NCBI GenBank assembly: GCA_021775425.1
Contig: JAJFHX010000037.1
Coordinates: forward strand, 39,504 to 103,503
Reading direction: 5' to 3'
Source: Hyphomicrobiales bacterium
Lineage (GTDB): Bacteria > Pseudomonadota > Alphaproteobacteria > Rhizobiales > HXMU1428-3
Length of the DNA stretch: 64,000 nt
Shown here one piece after another: positions 37,521-46,548 of this stretch (position 1 is its first letter; each line of letters starts with the position of its first letter). The position numbers were made by a program, and so were the translations under genes. A model generated the notes under the pieces. The model did not search any database, had not been told where the DNA came from, and worked only from the letters and a program-made list of their open reading frames with translations.

Positions 37521-37964
37521 TTATCCTGAAGTTGATGCTTGTAAAAGCACATCGAGGGCTAATTCATAAGATTGGGCGCCAAAGCCACAAATTACCCCAA
37601 TTGCGACGGGAGAGATATAGGAATAATGCCTAAATTCTTCTCTTTGGTAAACGTTAGACATGTGGACCTCAACAACGGGAATGTCAATGGCGGAAATGGC
37701 GTCTGCAATGGCAAGGGATGTGTGAGTGTAAGCCCCTGCATTGATGACAATACCGGTGGCTTTGCTGCCAGCCTGCTGAATAAGAGAGACCATTTCTCCT
37801 TCATGGTTGGACTGAAAGCACTCTATTGATCGGTTGCTTTGCTCAGCCCTGTCAGTCAGACGGTCATTGATGTCTTCTAATGTGTCATGGCCATAAATTT
37901 CCGGCTCTCTTGAACCGAGCATGTTCAGATTAGGGCCATGCAGTATGTAGATTGGTTTTGACAT
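37521..37964 (-). CDS. aroQ: 3-dehydroquinate dehydratase, type II
   Basis: A 147-residue dodecameric enzyme that dehydrates 3-dehydroquinate in the shikimate pathway. Key parts: [19 protein letters not shown] with the catalytic Tyr in the lid, [42 protein letters not shown] with the active-site His, and [15 protein letters not shown]. It lies upstream of accB in the same direction, a common alphaproteobacterial order. The ribosome binding region overlaps an unusual triple 18-bp repeat. Confidence 0.96.
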   Translation of the reverse strand: MSKPIYILHGPNLNMLGSREPEIYGHDTLEDINDRLTDRAEQSNRSIECFQSNHEGEMVSLIQQAGSKATGIVINAGAYTHTSLAIADAISAIDIPVVEVHMSNVYQREEFRHYSYISPVAIGVICGFGAQSYELALDVLLQASTSG

Positions 37965-37967
37965 TTT

Positions 37968-38021
37968 TGTTGACTGGTCCTGAATTGTTGACTGGCCCTG
38001 AGTTGTTAGCTGGCCCTGAAG
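37968..38021. repeat. Three tandem 18-bp repeats upstream of aroQ
   Basis: TGTTGACTGGTCCTGAAT (37968-37985), TGTTGACTGGCCCTGAGT (37986-38003) and TGTTAGCTGGCCCTGAAG (38004-38021). Copies differ at two to four positions. The array begins 4 bp upstream of the aroQ start and so covers its ribosome binding site and 5' leader. Confidence 0.85.
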
Positions 38022-38082
38022 TTCTGCTGTTTCGGTCGCTTATTTGATCGAAACTGTTATTTTATCAGCTGATTGTTCGATT

Positions 38083-38116
38083 AAAAAACAAAAGGGCCAA
38101 ACAATATTGGCCCTTT
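38083..38116 (-). terminator. Rho-independent terminator of the DsbA-like gene
   Basis: AAAGGGCCAA (38091-38100) and TTGGCCCTTT (38107-38116), a 10-bp perfect stem with a 6-nt loop. On the minus strand it runs into TTGTTTTTTAA. It lies 65 bp after the stop at 38181. Confidence 0.9.
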
Positions 38117-38180
38117 ATAAACAATTTTTTCTTATCCTCAAGAAAAGATGTGAATACACACCAAGGTTTTAGTGTTGGGA

Positions 38181-38942
38181 TTAGCCGGCTTTTCTCATTG
38201 AATCGATGAAGTTTTTCATAGCATCATACGGGACAACCTGAGGGATGACTTCGTCATTGATGATGAAGGTTGGTGTGCCGTTGATGCCCAGCTTGATGCC
38301 AACTTCAATGTTTTTCTTCAAAACCTCTTTGATTTCATCTGAGTTCATGTCTTTTTGCAGTTGCTCAACATCAAGTCCGGTGCTTTTGGCAATTGACAGG
38401 ATGTTCTCATCAGTGATGCGGCCTTTGGCTGAAAGCAGCGCTGTATGATATTCCATATATTTGTTTTGTTTGCGGGCTGCGAGGGCGGCCAATGAGGCTT
38501 TTCTCGAAGCTTCGCCGAGGATTGGATATTCCTTAAAGACGATTTTTACGTTTTTGTCTTCTTCCATCAGCTTGACTATGTCGTTTAATGACTGGCGGCA
38601 ATAGGGGCAGTTGTAATCAAAAAACTCGACAACGGTTATGTCGCCATCTTTATTGCCAGTGACATAGCTGTATTTAGGATCGACAAGTAGGTCTCTGTTT
38701 TCAGATACAAGTTTTTTCTGGCGTTTTTTCTCTTCTTCAGCGGTGCGGCGCTCCAGTTCCTGCAGGGCTTCACGGATGATTTCCGGGTTTTCCATCAGAT
38801 AATCTTTGATGATTTTTCTGACTTCGGTTTTGTCTTCATCATCCAGTGTTTTTGCCATGATGGGTGTGCTGATGGCTGAAACTGCAAAAATAAGTGTTAA
38901 TGCTGAAAAGGCGATCAGTCGCTTAAAAGATAGAATGGACAT
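38181..38942 (-). CDS. DsbA family thiol:disulfide oxidoreductase
   Basis: A 253-residue periplasmic thioredoxin-fold protein. A signal peptide (LIAFSALTLIFAVSAIS, cleavage near IMA-K) precedes a charged helical segment that contains ERRTAEEEKKRQKKL. The active site is FFDYNCPYCRQ with Cys112 and Cys115, and the cis-proline loop is GINGTPTFIIND. The layout matches the DsbA/Com1-like group (ScsC/BdbD type) with an N-terminal oligomerising helix, so disulfide isomerase activity is possible; this is inference. I start at the Met at 38942 because CGGAGA lies just upstream; an ATG 12 codons earlier is also open. Confidence 0.9.
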   Translation of the reverse strand: MSILSFKRLIAFSALTLIFAVSAISTPIMAKTLDDEDKTEVRKIIKDYLMENPEIIREALQELERRTAEEEKKRQKKLVSENRDLLVDPKYSYVTGNKDGDITVVEFFDYNCPYCRQSLNDIVKLMEEDKNVKIVFKEYPILGEASRKASLAALAARKQNKYMEYHTALLSAKGRITDENILSIAKSTGLDVEQLQKDMNSDEIKEVLKKNIEVGIKLGINGTPTFIINDEVIPQVVPYDAMKNFIDSMRKAG

Positions 38943-39107
38943 TTGTTTCTCCGGTTGATCCTTTTGGGGCTTTGTCATTGTTTGTTGTTATTTGTCGTCT
39001 GAAAGATGAAATCGGTTCATTCTATCTTTTTACTTCAAACATTTGTTTTACATTCAATTTTCAGTATTTGTCATAGAAATTGTAAATTCTGGTTACTTCT
39101 TTTTTTG

Positions 39108-40517
39108 TTACCTCTGAAATGAGGTAATGTCATCCGCCTGAATCCAGTGCGGGCTGCCTTTTTTCAATTTCAGTTTGGCGCGGGCGGCCTGATTTTTTGC
39201 CAGTTTTAATTTTCCTTCATAGAAATAGGCCTGGGCTGAGGCAAGTTCGGCTAGCGCGATGTTCTTTTTTTGCGCGTAAGCTGTGGCCATCAGTCGATAT
39301 CCGATTGCCGATCTGGTTTCTTTAACCAGTGCCACCTTCAAATGACGTATGATTTCATTGGTATGGTTTGAATTTGGTATTTGTGAGAGCGCCTGTGCCA
39401 GCATGATGCGGATGATCGCATTTTCGGGTTCAAGGGCGATTGACTTTTTCAATGGGGCTATTGAGGCTTTGGCATTGCCTGATTCAAGCAGGAACTGGCC
39501 TTTTAATTCGTGGAAATACGGGTTTTTGGGATATTCTGCGATGAGTTGATTGATCTGAGGTAAAAAGGCTTTCAAACCAACACTTCTGAATGTAGCGATG
39601 GTCCTTGCGTAGCGGGCCGGTAGGGATTTATCATTATTTCCATAGCGGTTAAAGACATAGTTCGGGCCAGAGGTAAAGGCGATCAGTTTGGCTCTTACCA
39701 TGTTGTGCCGCAATAATAATTCGGGCGGGTCTTTCTTGTTATAATAGGGGCTGCGCTCAGCTTTTTGTTTGAGCTGGTTGATCCTTTGTCGAGGGAGTGG
39801 ATGGCTTAAGACGTAAGGATCGCTGTATTTTAATGAGCCAATGGCCTGGCTGGCAAAATATTCGAAAGTTTCGATCATGCCTTTTGCGGATTGTTTGGTG
39901 CGGTTGAGGTAAGATAAGCCGGCCTGGTCGGCGGCGTATTCTTCCGTTTGGCGATACTGATTGACGGAGCGGAATGTCTGGTACGAACTGCCGGAAAATA
40001 TGCCCTGGCCAGCTTTGCCCAAATCAGCATTGCCACCGGCACCGCCTGCGATAAGAAGTGCGCCACCCAAAATTTTCAGCATCAGGTCAAGTGTTTGAGC
40101 CTTGGCAGCGTGGGCCCGCAAGCGTGACAGATGGCCACCTGCAATGTGGCCGGCTTCGTGCGCCATAACGCCGATGAGCTGGTTGGGGGTTTGTGACTGC
40201 ATGATGGCGCCCATGTGAATGAACATGTTGCGGCCATCAACAACGAAGGCATTAAAGTTTTTGTCGTTGATGATATGGATGGCGATGTTCTGGGTGCTGA
40301 GGCCGGCAGCTCTGAAGATGGGTTTGCCATAATCTCTGATCAGGTTTTCAGTTTCTGCGTCGCGAATGATACCTGCGGCACTGGCGCTGACCGAAGCGGT
40401 TATGGAAGAGGTGAGCAGGACCAAAGACAGAAGAACGGCTCTGGCGGAAATCAGCACTTTGCTGAAAGATGGTATAACTGCTTTGAATGCAAAAAAACTT
40501 CTTTGGATGTGGCTCAT
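39108..40517 (-). CDS. M48 family metalloprotease with TPR repeats (BepA-like)
   Basis: A 469-residue exported zinc protease. A signal peptide (VLLSLVLLTSSITASVSASAAG) is followed by the M48 domain with MAHEAGHIAGGH: HEAGH is at 120-124, and the third ligand Glu is in EYAADQAG. A hydrophobic MLKILGGALLIAGGAGG stretch lies between. The C-terminal half contains TPR-type helices (NPYFHELKGQFLLESGNAKAS, in pieces). This is the architecture of BepA/YfgC, which checks assembly of outer-membrane proteins such as LptD in E. coli; the same role here is inference. Confidence 0.9.
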   Translation of the reverse strand: MSHIQRSFFAFKAVIPSFSKVLISARAVLLSLVLLTSSITASVSASAAGIIRDAETENLIRDYGKPIFRAAGLSTQNIAIHIINDKNFNAFVVDGRNMFIHMGAIMQSQTPNQLIGVMAHEAGHIAGGHLSRLRAHAAKAQTLDLMLKILGGALLIAGGAGGNADLGKAGQGIFSGSSYQTFRSVNQYRQTEEYAADQAGLSYLNRTKQSAKGMIETFEYFASQAIGSLKYSDPYVLSHPLPRQRINQLKQKAERSPYYNKKDPPELLLRHNMVRAKLIAFTSGPNYVFNRYGNNDKSLPARYARTIATFRSVGLKAFLPQINQLIAEYPKNPYFHELKGQFLLESGNAKASIAPLKKSIALEPENAIIRIMLAQALSQIPNSNHTNEIIRHLKVALVKETRSAIGYRLMATAYAQKKNIALAELASAQAYFYEGKLKLAKNQAARAKLKLKKGSPHWIQADDITSFQR

Positions 40518-41006
40518 TTTGAATTGGTTTCTTAAATCTGCTTTCAGTTTAAATTCTTATACACATAATTTACCGGGTGGCGGCGTTACTGATGGTTATA
40601 TCAGTTTTAAAGCTTCAACTGGGAATGAGCAGTATTGAGTAATTTCCCTGAGAACATTAAATGTTTTCAATAATTGTTTCGCCTAAAATAATTGTGATCA
40701 GTTTATATCTTTTAATCAAATGCTGCATGTCTTCATATGGTTCGTTCTGACATACCTGTTTCAGTCTGGAAGTGGTTCGTTATTTATGTCACCCTAGCTG
40801 TAACTTTGAGAATTGTCATAGTTTTCAGGGGCATATTTAACGACTATTCCGAATTTTAAGTTCTGGTGTCTGCATTGCTTTTAGCATTTTTCAGGGGACT
40901 TTGCATCAGACTCACATTTTATCCGTTTTCATGACTATAAGAAGGCAGACTTAAGGCTCTGTTTTAAATTGATGAAAATATAACACATTGCGCTGGGAGA
41001 TTTTGG
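40518..41006. other. Intergenic region without a gene
   Basis: 489 bp between the divergent M48 gene and the aminotransferase gene. A+T-rich. I see no ORF with a ribosome binding site, no RNA gene and no strong repeat; both promoters should be here. Confidence 0.45.
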
Positions 41007-42158
41007 TTGGTAGCAGTTTCGAAAAGAAGTGATATTGCCGCATTTCTGGCGATGGACGTGCTGCGGGAAGCGCAGGATCTGGCCCGGGCAGGGCGGCATA
41101 TCTGCCATATGGAAGTTGGCCAGCCGGGGTCAAGAGCGCCGCTTGCTGTAAGAGAGCGGGCGAAACAAGCAATTGATGAGGAATTACTAGGCTATACACA
41201 GGCACTTGGCATCTGGCCGCTTCGGGAGCGGATTGCGGCCCATTATAAGGAAAATTATGATGTGACGATTGAGCCGGCACAGGTGGTGATCACAACAGGT
41301 TCATCGGCCGGGTTTATCCTTTCATTTCTGGCGACGCTAGATGCCGGTGATGTGGTTGCTATACCAAGGCCCGGCTATCCCTGTTACCGGGAAATTCTTA
41401 AATTGCTTGATCTGCAATCAGTTGAGCTTCCTCTTGATTTTGAAAATGGCTTTCTGCCGACGATTGAGGCTGTGACTGAAGCAGTTGAGCAAAAAGGTGC
41501 AAAAGCCCTGCTGCTGGCAAGCCCTTCTAACCCGACAGGGCGGATGATTTCTGGTGAAAGACTTAACCAGATTTGTGATTATACGACGAAGAATGGTGTC
41601 TGGTTTTTTTCTGATGAGATTTATCACGGGCTTAGTTATGACGCAGAGGCTGCAACAGTTGCCGGGGCGGGAGAGCAGGTGATCGTTCTTAATAGTTTTT
41701 CTAAATATTATTCGATGACCGGGTGGCGGATCGGGTGGATGGTTGTGCCTTCATTTCTGGCGCGGCGGATGGAAAAGCTTAATCAGCATCTCTTTATTTC
41801 TGCGCCATCGCTGTCTCAATATGCTGCTGTTGCTGCTTTTGATGCGCTTGATGAACTTGAAGGCATAAAGCGGCAATATCACCGCAACAGGGAAATATTG
41901 TGTGAAGGTCTTGTTGCTGCGGGGTTTACCAATTTTGCCCCGCCGGATGGGGCGTTTTATGTGTATGTGGATGTGAGCAGTGTGACCGATGACAGTCTGG
42001 CGTTTTCGCAAACATTATTGCGTAAGCATGGTATTGCGGCCAGCCCGGGGGTGGATTTTGACCGGGTTGATGGTCAGCGGATGATGCGGTTTTCCTATGC
42101 GGGACCTGAGGCGGATGTGGTGGAAGCTGTCAGGCGGTTGGCAGGGGTGAGATTTTAA
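41007..42158 (+). CDS. Class I/II pyridoxal-phosphate aminotransferase
   Basis: A 383-residue fold-type I aminotransferase. Seen: ITTGSSAGFILSF (PLP phosphate loop), RPGYPCYR, LLASPSNPTGRM, FFSDEIYHGLSYD and the PLP-lysine segment LNSFSKYYSMTGWRIGW. The arginine that binds the alpha-carboxylate is near MMRFSYAG. It resembles aspartate/aromatic-type enzymes of subgroup I-gamma; the substrate is not determined. The start is TTG at 41007 with GGGAGA about 7 nt upstream, and the frame has no better ATG. Confidence 0.88.
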   Translation: MVAVSKRSDIAAFLAMDVLREAQDLARAGRHICHMEVGQPGSRAPLAVRERAKQAIDEELLGYTQALGIWPLRERIAAHYKENYDVTIEPAQVVITTGSSAGFILSFLATLDAGDVVAIPRPGYPCYREILKLLDLQSVELPLDFENGFLPTIEAVTEAVEQKGAKALLLASPSNPTGRMISGERLNQICDYTTKNGVWFFSDEIYHGLSYDAEAATVAGAGEQVIVLNSFSKYYSMTGWRIGWMVVPSFLARRMEKLNQHLFISAPSLSQYAAVAAFDALDELEGIKRQYHRNREILCEGLVAAGFTNFAPPDGAFYVYVDVSSVTDDSLAFSQTLLRKHGIAASPGVDFDRVDGQRMMRFSYAGPEADVVEAVRRLAGVRF

Positions 42159-42214
42159 AACATTCTCTGTTTTTTTTGATTTCAGAATTTTCCGTTACTG
42201 GTCAGCCAAAAATA

Positions 42215-42251
42215 AAAAAAAACCGCAGGGATTTGTTTCCTGCGGTTTTTG
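42215..42251. terminator. Bidirectional terminator between aminotransferase gene and rne
   Basis: AAAAACCGCAGG (42218-42229) pairs with CCTGCGGTTTTT (42239-42250). A runs on the left and T runs on the right give a T tract on both strands, fitting two convergent genes. Confidence 0.9.
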
Positions 42252-42310
42252 ATTATGTAAATCATTTATTTCAGTGTGTTTTTTAAGTCATCGTTTTCTA
42301 AGTTACGAGC

Positions 42311-45043
42311 TTAACCACTGCGTTTTTGCCACCAGCCTCGTTTCGGCGGGCCATCTGATGCTGGCTCAGTGCTTTGTTTGGCTTTGACGAGAGATTTTGG
42401 ATCAATGCTGTCCTGATAGTTGGATTTTGGTTTTTCATCCACTGATGCAACTCCAACTTCAGCTGGTTGTCTTTGCTCTGGTGCCTGATCTTTTTCCGCG
42501 CGGCTGGATGAGCGGCGTTTTGGTTTTGCGTCTTTTTCAGGCTGGGTTTCAGTTATGGTATCACCATCAGAGCCGGAATGAGTATCAGTCTGTTTCTGAT
42601 CTTTATTTTCAGCGCTGTCAGCTCTGTTATTATCCCGACTTCTTCTTCTGGGCTGACGTCTCTGACGAGGCTTTGAAGAGCGTTCTGATTTTTCGTCTGA
42701 ACTCTCAGTTGCAGAGCTACCCTCATCAGAAACTTGACGAGCTGCAATTTCATGATCATCGCCGGTTTCCCGGTTTTTATTTTGATCATGCTCATTCTGA
42801 TTACCGGCATCTTCAGTGTTGATTTCATCTGAAGATTGGGTTTCTGAGTTCTGATCGCGGTTGGCCCGGTTGCCCCGGCGGCGACCGCCACGTTTGCCGC
42901 GCCTTCTTGGGCGGCGGGATCTGCCTTCTTCTTCATTGTTGTCGTTGTCCGAAGATGTTTCAGTCGTTTCTTTCTGACGATTTTGGTTCTCGGTTCTTTC
43001 TTCCTGTCTGTCCGACTGATTGTGACGACTGTCTGAATTTGCATCTGTCTGGTTTCTGTCATCAGAATTGTTATCGCGTCTGGCTGATTGCCCGCCACGA
43101 CGGCGACGGCGACGGCGGGATTTGCCGCCTTCCTGTTCTGATCTGTCTTCTCTTTCTGTCAGTTCATTGTCGACAGATTTGTGAGCCCAGTCCATCTGAA
43201 CGACGTTATTGTCTGCCGATGAGGAGGAAGAGTCTCTTCTTGACTGTTCAATTGTGTAACTGACGCCTTCAAGATCCTGGCTGGCATTGATGGCAATCGT
43301 CACACCGTAGCGGCGCTCGATATCATTCACATAGCCTCGTTTGTTGTTCAGGATATATAGTGCGACATCGACATTGGTATTGCAGGCAAGGTCGATTGAA
43401 TCGCGCTGGGTGATCAGGCGATCTTCAAGGGCTCTTAGGATGGTGAGAGCCATCGATTCTGTTGAGCGGATCATGCCGGTGCCGGTACAGTGAGGGCATG
43501 GGCTTGTTGAGCCTTCAAGAACGCCCGTTCTCAGACGCTGACGTGACATTTCCATCAGGCCGAAATGACTGATGCGCCCAACCTGAATGCGGGCTCTGTC
43601 ATGACGCAGGCATTCTTTGACACGGCGTTCAACAGCGCGGTTGTTGCGTCGCTCTTCCATGTCGATGAAGTCAATCACGACGAGGCCGGCCAGATCGCGC
43701 AGGCGCAATTGCCGGGAAATTTCGGTTGCCGCTTCAAGGTTTGTGTTAAGGGCTGTTTCCTCAATGGAGTGTTCTTTGGTTGAGCGGCCAGAGTTCACAT
43801 CAACTGAGACAAGAGCTTCTGTCTGGTTGATGACGATATACCCGCCAGATGGCAATGTGACATAGGGGCTGTACATCGCATTGAGCTGGGCTTCAATTTT
43901 ATACCGCGTGAACAGGGGTTCGCTCTCTTTATAAGGCTGAACATTTTTGGCGTGACTTGGCATCAGCATGCGCATGAAGTCTTTGGCCTCACGGTATTCT
44001 TCTTCTCCGGCGACGAGGACTTCTTCTATTTCTTTTGAATAAAGATCGCGGATGGAGCGCTTGATCAGGTTGCCTTCTTCATAAACCAGGCTTGGTGCTG
44101 AAGACTGTAAGGTCAGGTCGCGCACATTTTCCCAAAGACGCAGAAGATATTCAAAGTCGCGCTTCAGTTCGGCTTTGGTTCTTGAGGCGCCGGCTGTGCG
44201 TACAATCAGCCCCATGCCTTCAGGAACTTCCAGCTCAGCGACGATTTTGCGCAGACGTTTTCTGTCTGTCGGGTTGGCGATTTTACGTGAAATGCCGCCG
44301 CCTCTTGCCGTGTTTGGCATTAAGACGGTGTACCGACCTGCAAGAGATAAATATGTGGTGAGTGCTGCGCCTTTGTTGCCGCGTTCTTCTTTTACGACCT
44401 GAACCAGAATGATCTGGCGGCGTTTGATGACTTCCTGAATTTTGTAATGTTTGCGGCGAACTGACTGGCGCACGGGAAGTTCTTCCAGTGCATCTTCAGA
44501 GCCGACGGATTCGATGTCATCATCATCATCGTCTGAATCATCATCCGTATCGTCGTTGTTTTTGTTTTTATGTTTTGACGCAGCCGATTTGCTACGCCCT
44601 TTTGAACCTGAAAGTGCCATTTCCTCAGAATTTTCGTTTTCATCGTCTTCTGAGGTTGTCAGGTTTTCATCATCATCTGTTTCAGCTTCACTGTCGTCGT
44701 CATCACCACAGCGCAGGCTTTCAGCTTCAGCTTCTCTTTTGGCAGCATTGCGGGCTTCTTCGGCCTCATACTGAAGAAGGGCGTCTCTGTCAGCTTTGGG
44801 GAGCTGATAATAATCAGGATGAATTTCATTAAAAGCGAGGAAGCCATGCCGGTTGCCGCCATAATCTACGAAGGCGGCCTGTAGTGAAGGTTCGACCCGG
44901 GTGACTTTTGCTAAATATATATTTCCTCTGAGTTGCTTTCTTAGTGCTGATTCAAAGTCAAATTCTTCTACGCGGTCTCCCCGCATAACCACGACCCGGG
45001 TTTCTTCCGGGTGCGAGGCATCGATAAGCATTTTGTTTACCAT
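42311..45043 (-). CDS. rne: Ribonuclease E/G
   Basis: A 910-residue endoribonuclease, scaffold of the RNA degradosome. The S1 domain starts early (GNIYLAKVTRVEPSLQAAFV) and is interrupted by a long acidic insert (about residues 95-180, Asp/Glu/Ser-rich), typical of alphaproteobacteria. The catalytic part shows TRAGG-like TARGGGISRK, LVRTAG-type LIVRTAGA, SVDVNSGR and VVIDFIDME with the Mg-binding aspartates. The zinc link CPHCTGTG follows. The last 320 or so residues are disordered, with Arg-rich blocks (KSRRRRRRRGG, RSRRPRRRGKRGG) that bind RNA. Overall length is normal. A long leader upstream fits RNase E autoregulation. Confidence 0.96.
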   Translation of the reverse strand: MVNKMLIDASHPEETRVVVMRGDRVEEFDFESALRKQLRGNIYLAKVTRVEPSLQAAFVDYGGNRHGFLAFNEIHPDYYQLPKADRDALLQYEAEEARNAAKREAEAESLRCGDDDDSEAETDDDENLTTSEDDENENSEEMALSGSKGRSKSAASKHKNKNNDDTDDDSDDDDDDIESVGSEDALEELPVRQSVRRKHYKIQEVIKRRQIILVQVVKEERGNKGAALTTYLSLAGRYTVLMPNTARGGGISRKIANPTDRKRLRKIVAELEVPEGMGLIVRTAGASRTKAELKRDFEYLLRLWENVRDLTLQSSAPSLVYEEGNLIKRSIRDLYSKEIEEVLVAGEEEYREAKDFMRMLMPSHAKNVQPYKESEPLFTRYKIEAQLNAMYSPYVTLPSGGYIVINQTEALVSVDVNSGRSTKEHSIEETALNTNLEAATEISRQLRLRDLAGLVVIDFIDMEERRNNRAVERRVKECLRHDRARIQVGRISHFGLMEMSRQRLRTGVLEGSTSPCPHCTGTGMIRSTESMALTILRALEDRLITQRDSIDLACNTNVDVALYILNNKRGYVNDIERRYGVTIAINASQDLEGVSYTIEQSRRDSSSSSADNNVVQMDWAHKSVDNELTEREDRSEQEGGKSRRRRRRRGGQSARRDNNSDDRNQTDANSDSRHNQSDRQEERTENQNRQKETTETSSDNDNNEEEGRSRRPRRRGKRGGRRRGNRANRDQNSETQSSDEINTEDAGNQNEHDQNKNRETGDDHEIAARQVSDEGSSATESSDEKSERSSKPRQRRQPRRRSRDNNRADSAENKDQKQTDTHSGSDGDTITETQPEKDAKPKRRSSSRAEKDQAPEQRQPAEVGVASVDEKPKSNYQDSIDPKSLVKAKQSTEPASDGPPKRGWWQKRSG

Positions 45044-46548
45044 TTAAATAATTCCCAGACAGGGTGCCTGATATCGCCGCTCTCAAAAATTGTAAGAGCG
45101 GGCGTTTGTTCAGCCCCTGCGATGTTCTTAAAGTCATTAACGGGTGTTGTTGAGTGTTCAAGCCGCTGCCAAACAGAATGAGGGCGGCCATAAGCCGACC
45201 AACCGATGCATAATATGCACAGGCTTCCCATTCATTTTTTGCAGTTGAAAGAGCTAAACTCATTTGTATCGCCGTTCAGACTTTGTAATTGTTAAAATTG
45301 AATTGCTATTAAAATTGTTGTTTGGGGTGAGCCATTGCCCACCGAAATCTGTTGTAAATGTCCCTTAAGGACTGGTTTATCTGGCTGACCGGTTTACTGC
45401 TCATTTGTCTGATACAGTTCTTTGATCAGTTAAAAAATCTATTGGTGACAGGGGATTTAATGTTCCTGAATCTGTTTTCCTGTCGGTTGGTTCTGGCTTT
45501 GACAGGCTCAATCAAAATCACTTTGCGGTGTGGCGATCTGTGACGCCTCGCTTTAAGGAAGGTTGAGCTCTTTATCGTACCGCTAAAACGCGTTTATAAT
45601 TACTTTCAATTCTTGGGTCATGGGCCCTTTGGTATTGATTGAGGGCCATGATGGTTGTGCTTCGTATTCTTAAAGCTGCTTTAAAATTCTGTTTTTATCG
45701 TAATGAATGACACTTTGTAGCATTTTGTAGCATTGTTACTGAGTGGCATTGATTATGAGGAAAACATTGATATCAGCCTTTCAAGCCAGATATTTGATTT
45801 AAACAGCTTTGTTTGTCATCTGAGTTAGTTTTGCAGTCTGGTTAGTTGTGAATTATCAAAAAACAATCCTCAACACCCCGGTACTTTCTTGCTAACTGAA
45901 TGCTATTATAGGGCCGCAAATCTGACTCGCTGCCCATGATTTAAGATATGCGTACATTGATTAGACTGCAAGTCTTTAAGCACAAGAATTGCCCGTCACG
46001 CTGCAAAACCTGCAGACTGGCTTAATGAGGAAACAAAAAAACGCATAAATTCAGATGTTTAACTCTTGAATAGCTAAGCTTACGATAGATATACAATGAT
46101 TAATTTGGCGTAAATAAGGGGATATTGTATTTATTTGCCAGTTCGAGGGGTGTGGATGTGTACTCGATGGGCAGAATCAAGATATTTTCAGGGATAATTT
46201 AAGATAAACCATGAGTTCTGGGTGATTTCGTTGTTAATTTTTACTGCTACGCAACACTTTGCTACAAATTGCTGACTTAATTTTTGTATTTATTCTGTAA
46301 TTTAAGGTGCTGTTACGCAGTTCTTAGTGTTTTTGCCTGTATACTCACTCTGGTCGTTGCATAATGGTGGTTTGATATTCATTCATTTTTTAGGTGTGTG
46401 CTTTATTAAATTTGCCAGTTTGCTTTATTGGGGCCGTTTTGTTTGGGTATTCCTATTTGAATTTAGAGGTTCTGTCTGAGTTTTAATCGCTTGTCCTGAA
46501 TGTCATTGTTTAAATGTAGAAGCTTTCAGGATTAAATATAAAAGAATT
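45044..46548. other. 1.5-kb noncoding gap between rne and the amidase gene
   Basis: Divergent genes flank this unusually long gap. Near rne a stem CCGCTCT (45077-45083) / AGAGCGG (45095-45101) sits in the presumed rne leader. Farther out TCATGGGCCCT (45618-45628) pairs with AGGGCCATGA (45642-45651) with one bulged base. A short direct repeat of TTGTAGCATT occurs near 45715-45735. A 61-codon hydrophobic frame at 45358-45543 lacks a ribosome binding site. I found no tRNA or other RNA gene that I could name. Confidence 0.5.

Noticed and set aside
44958..45263. 101-codon minus-strand ORF overlapping the rne start
   Set aside because: It is a different frame across the rne leader and first codons, with composition unlike a protein and no ribosome binding site.
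45358..45543. 61-codon hydrophobic ORF in the rne-amidase gap
   Set aside because: No ribosome binding site, no recognisable membrane-protein features beyond A+T-driven hydrophobic codons.
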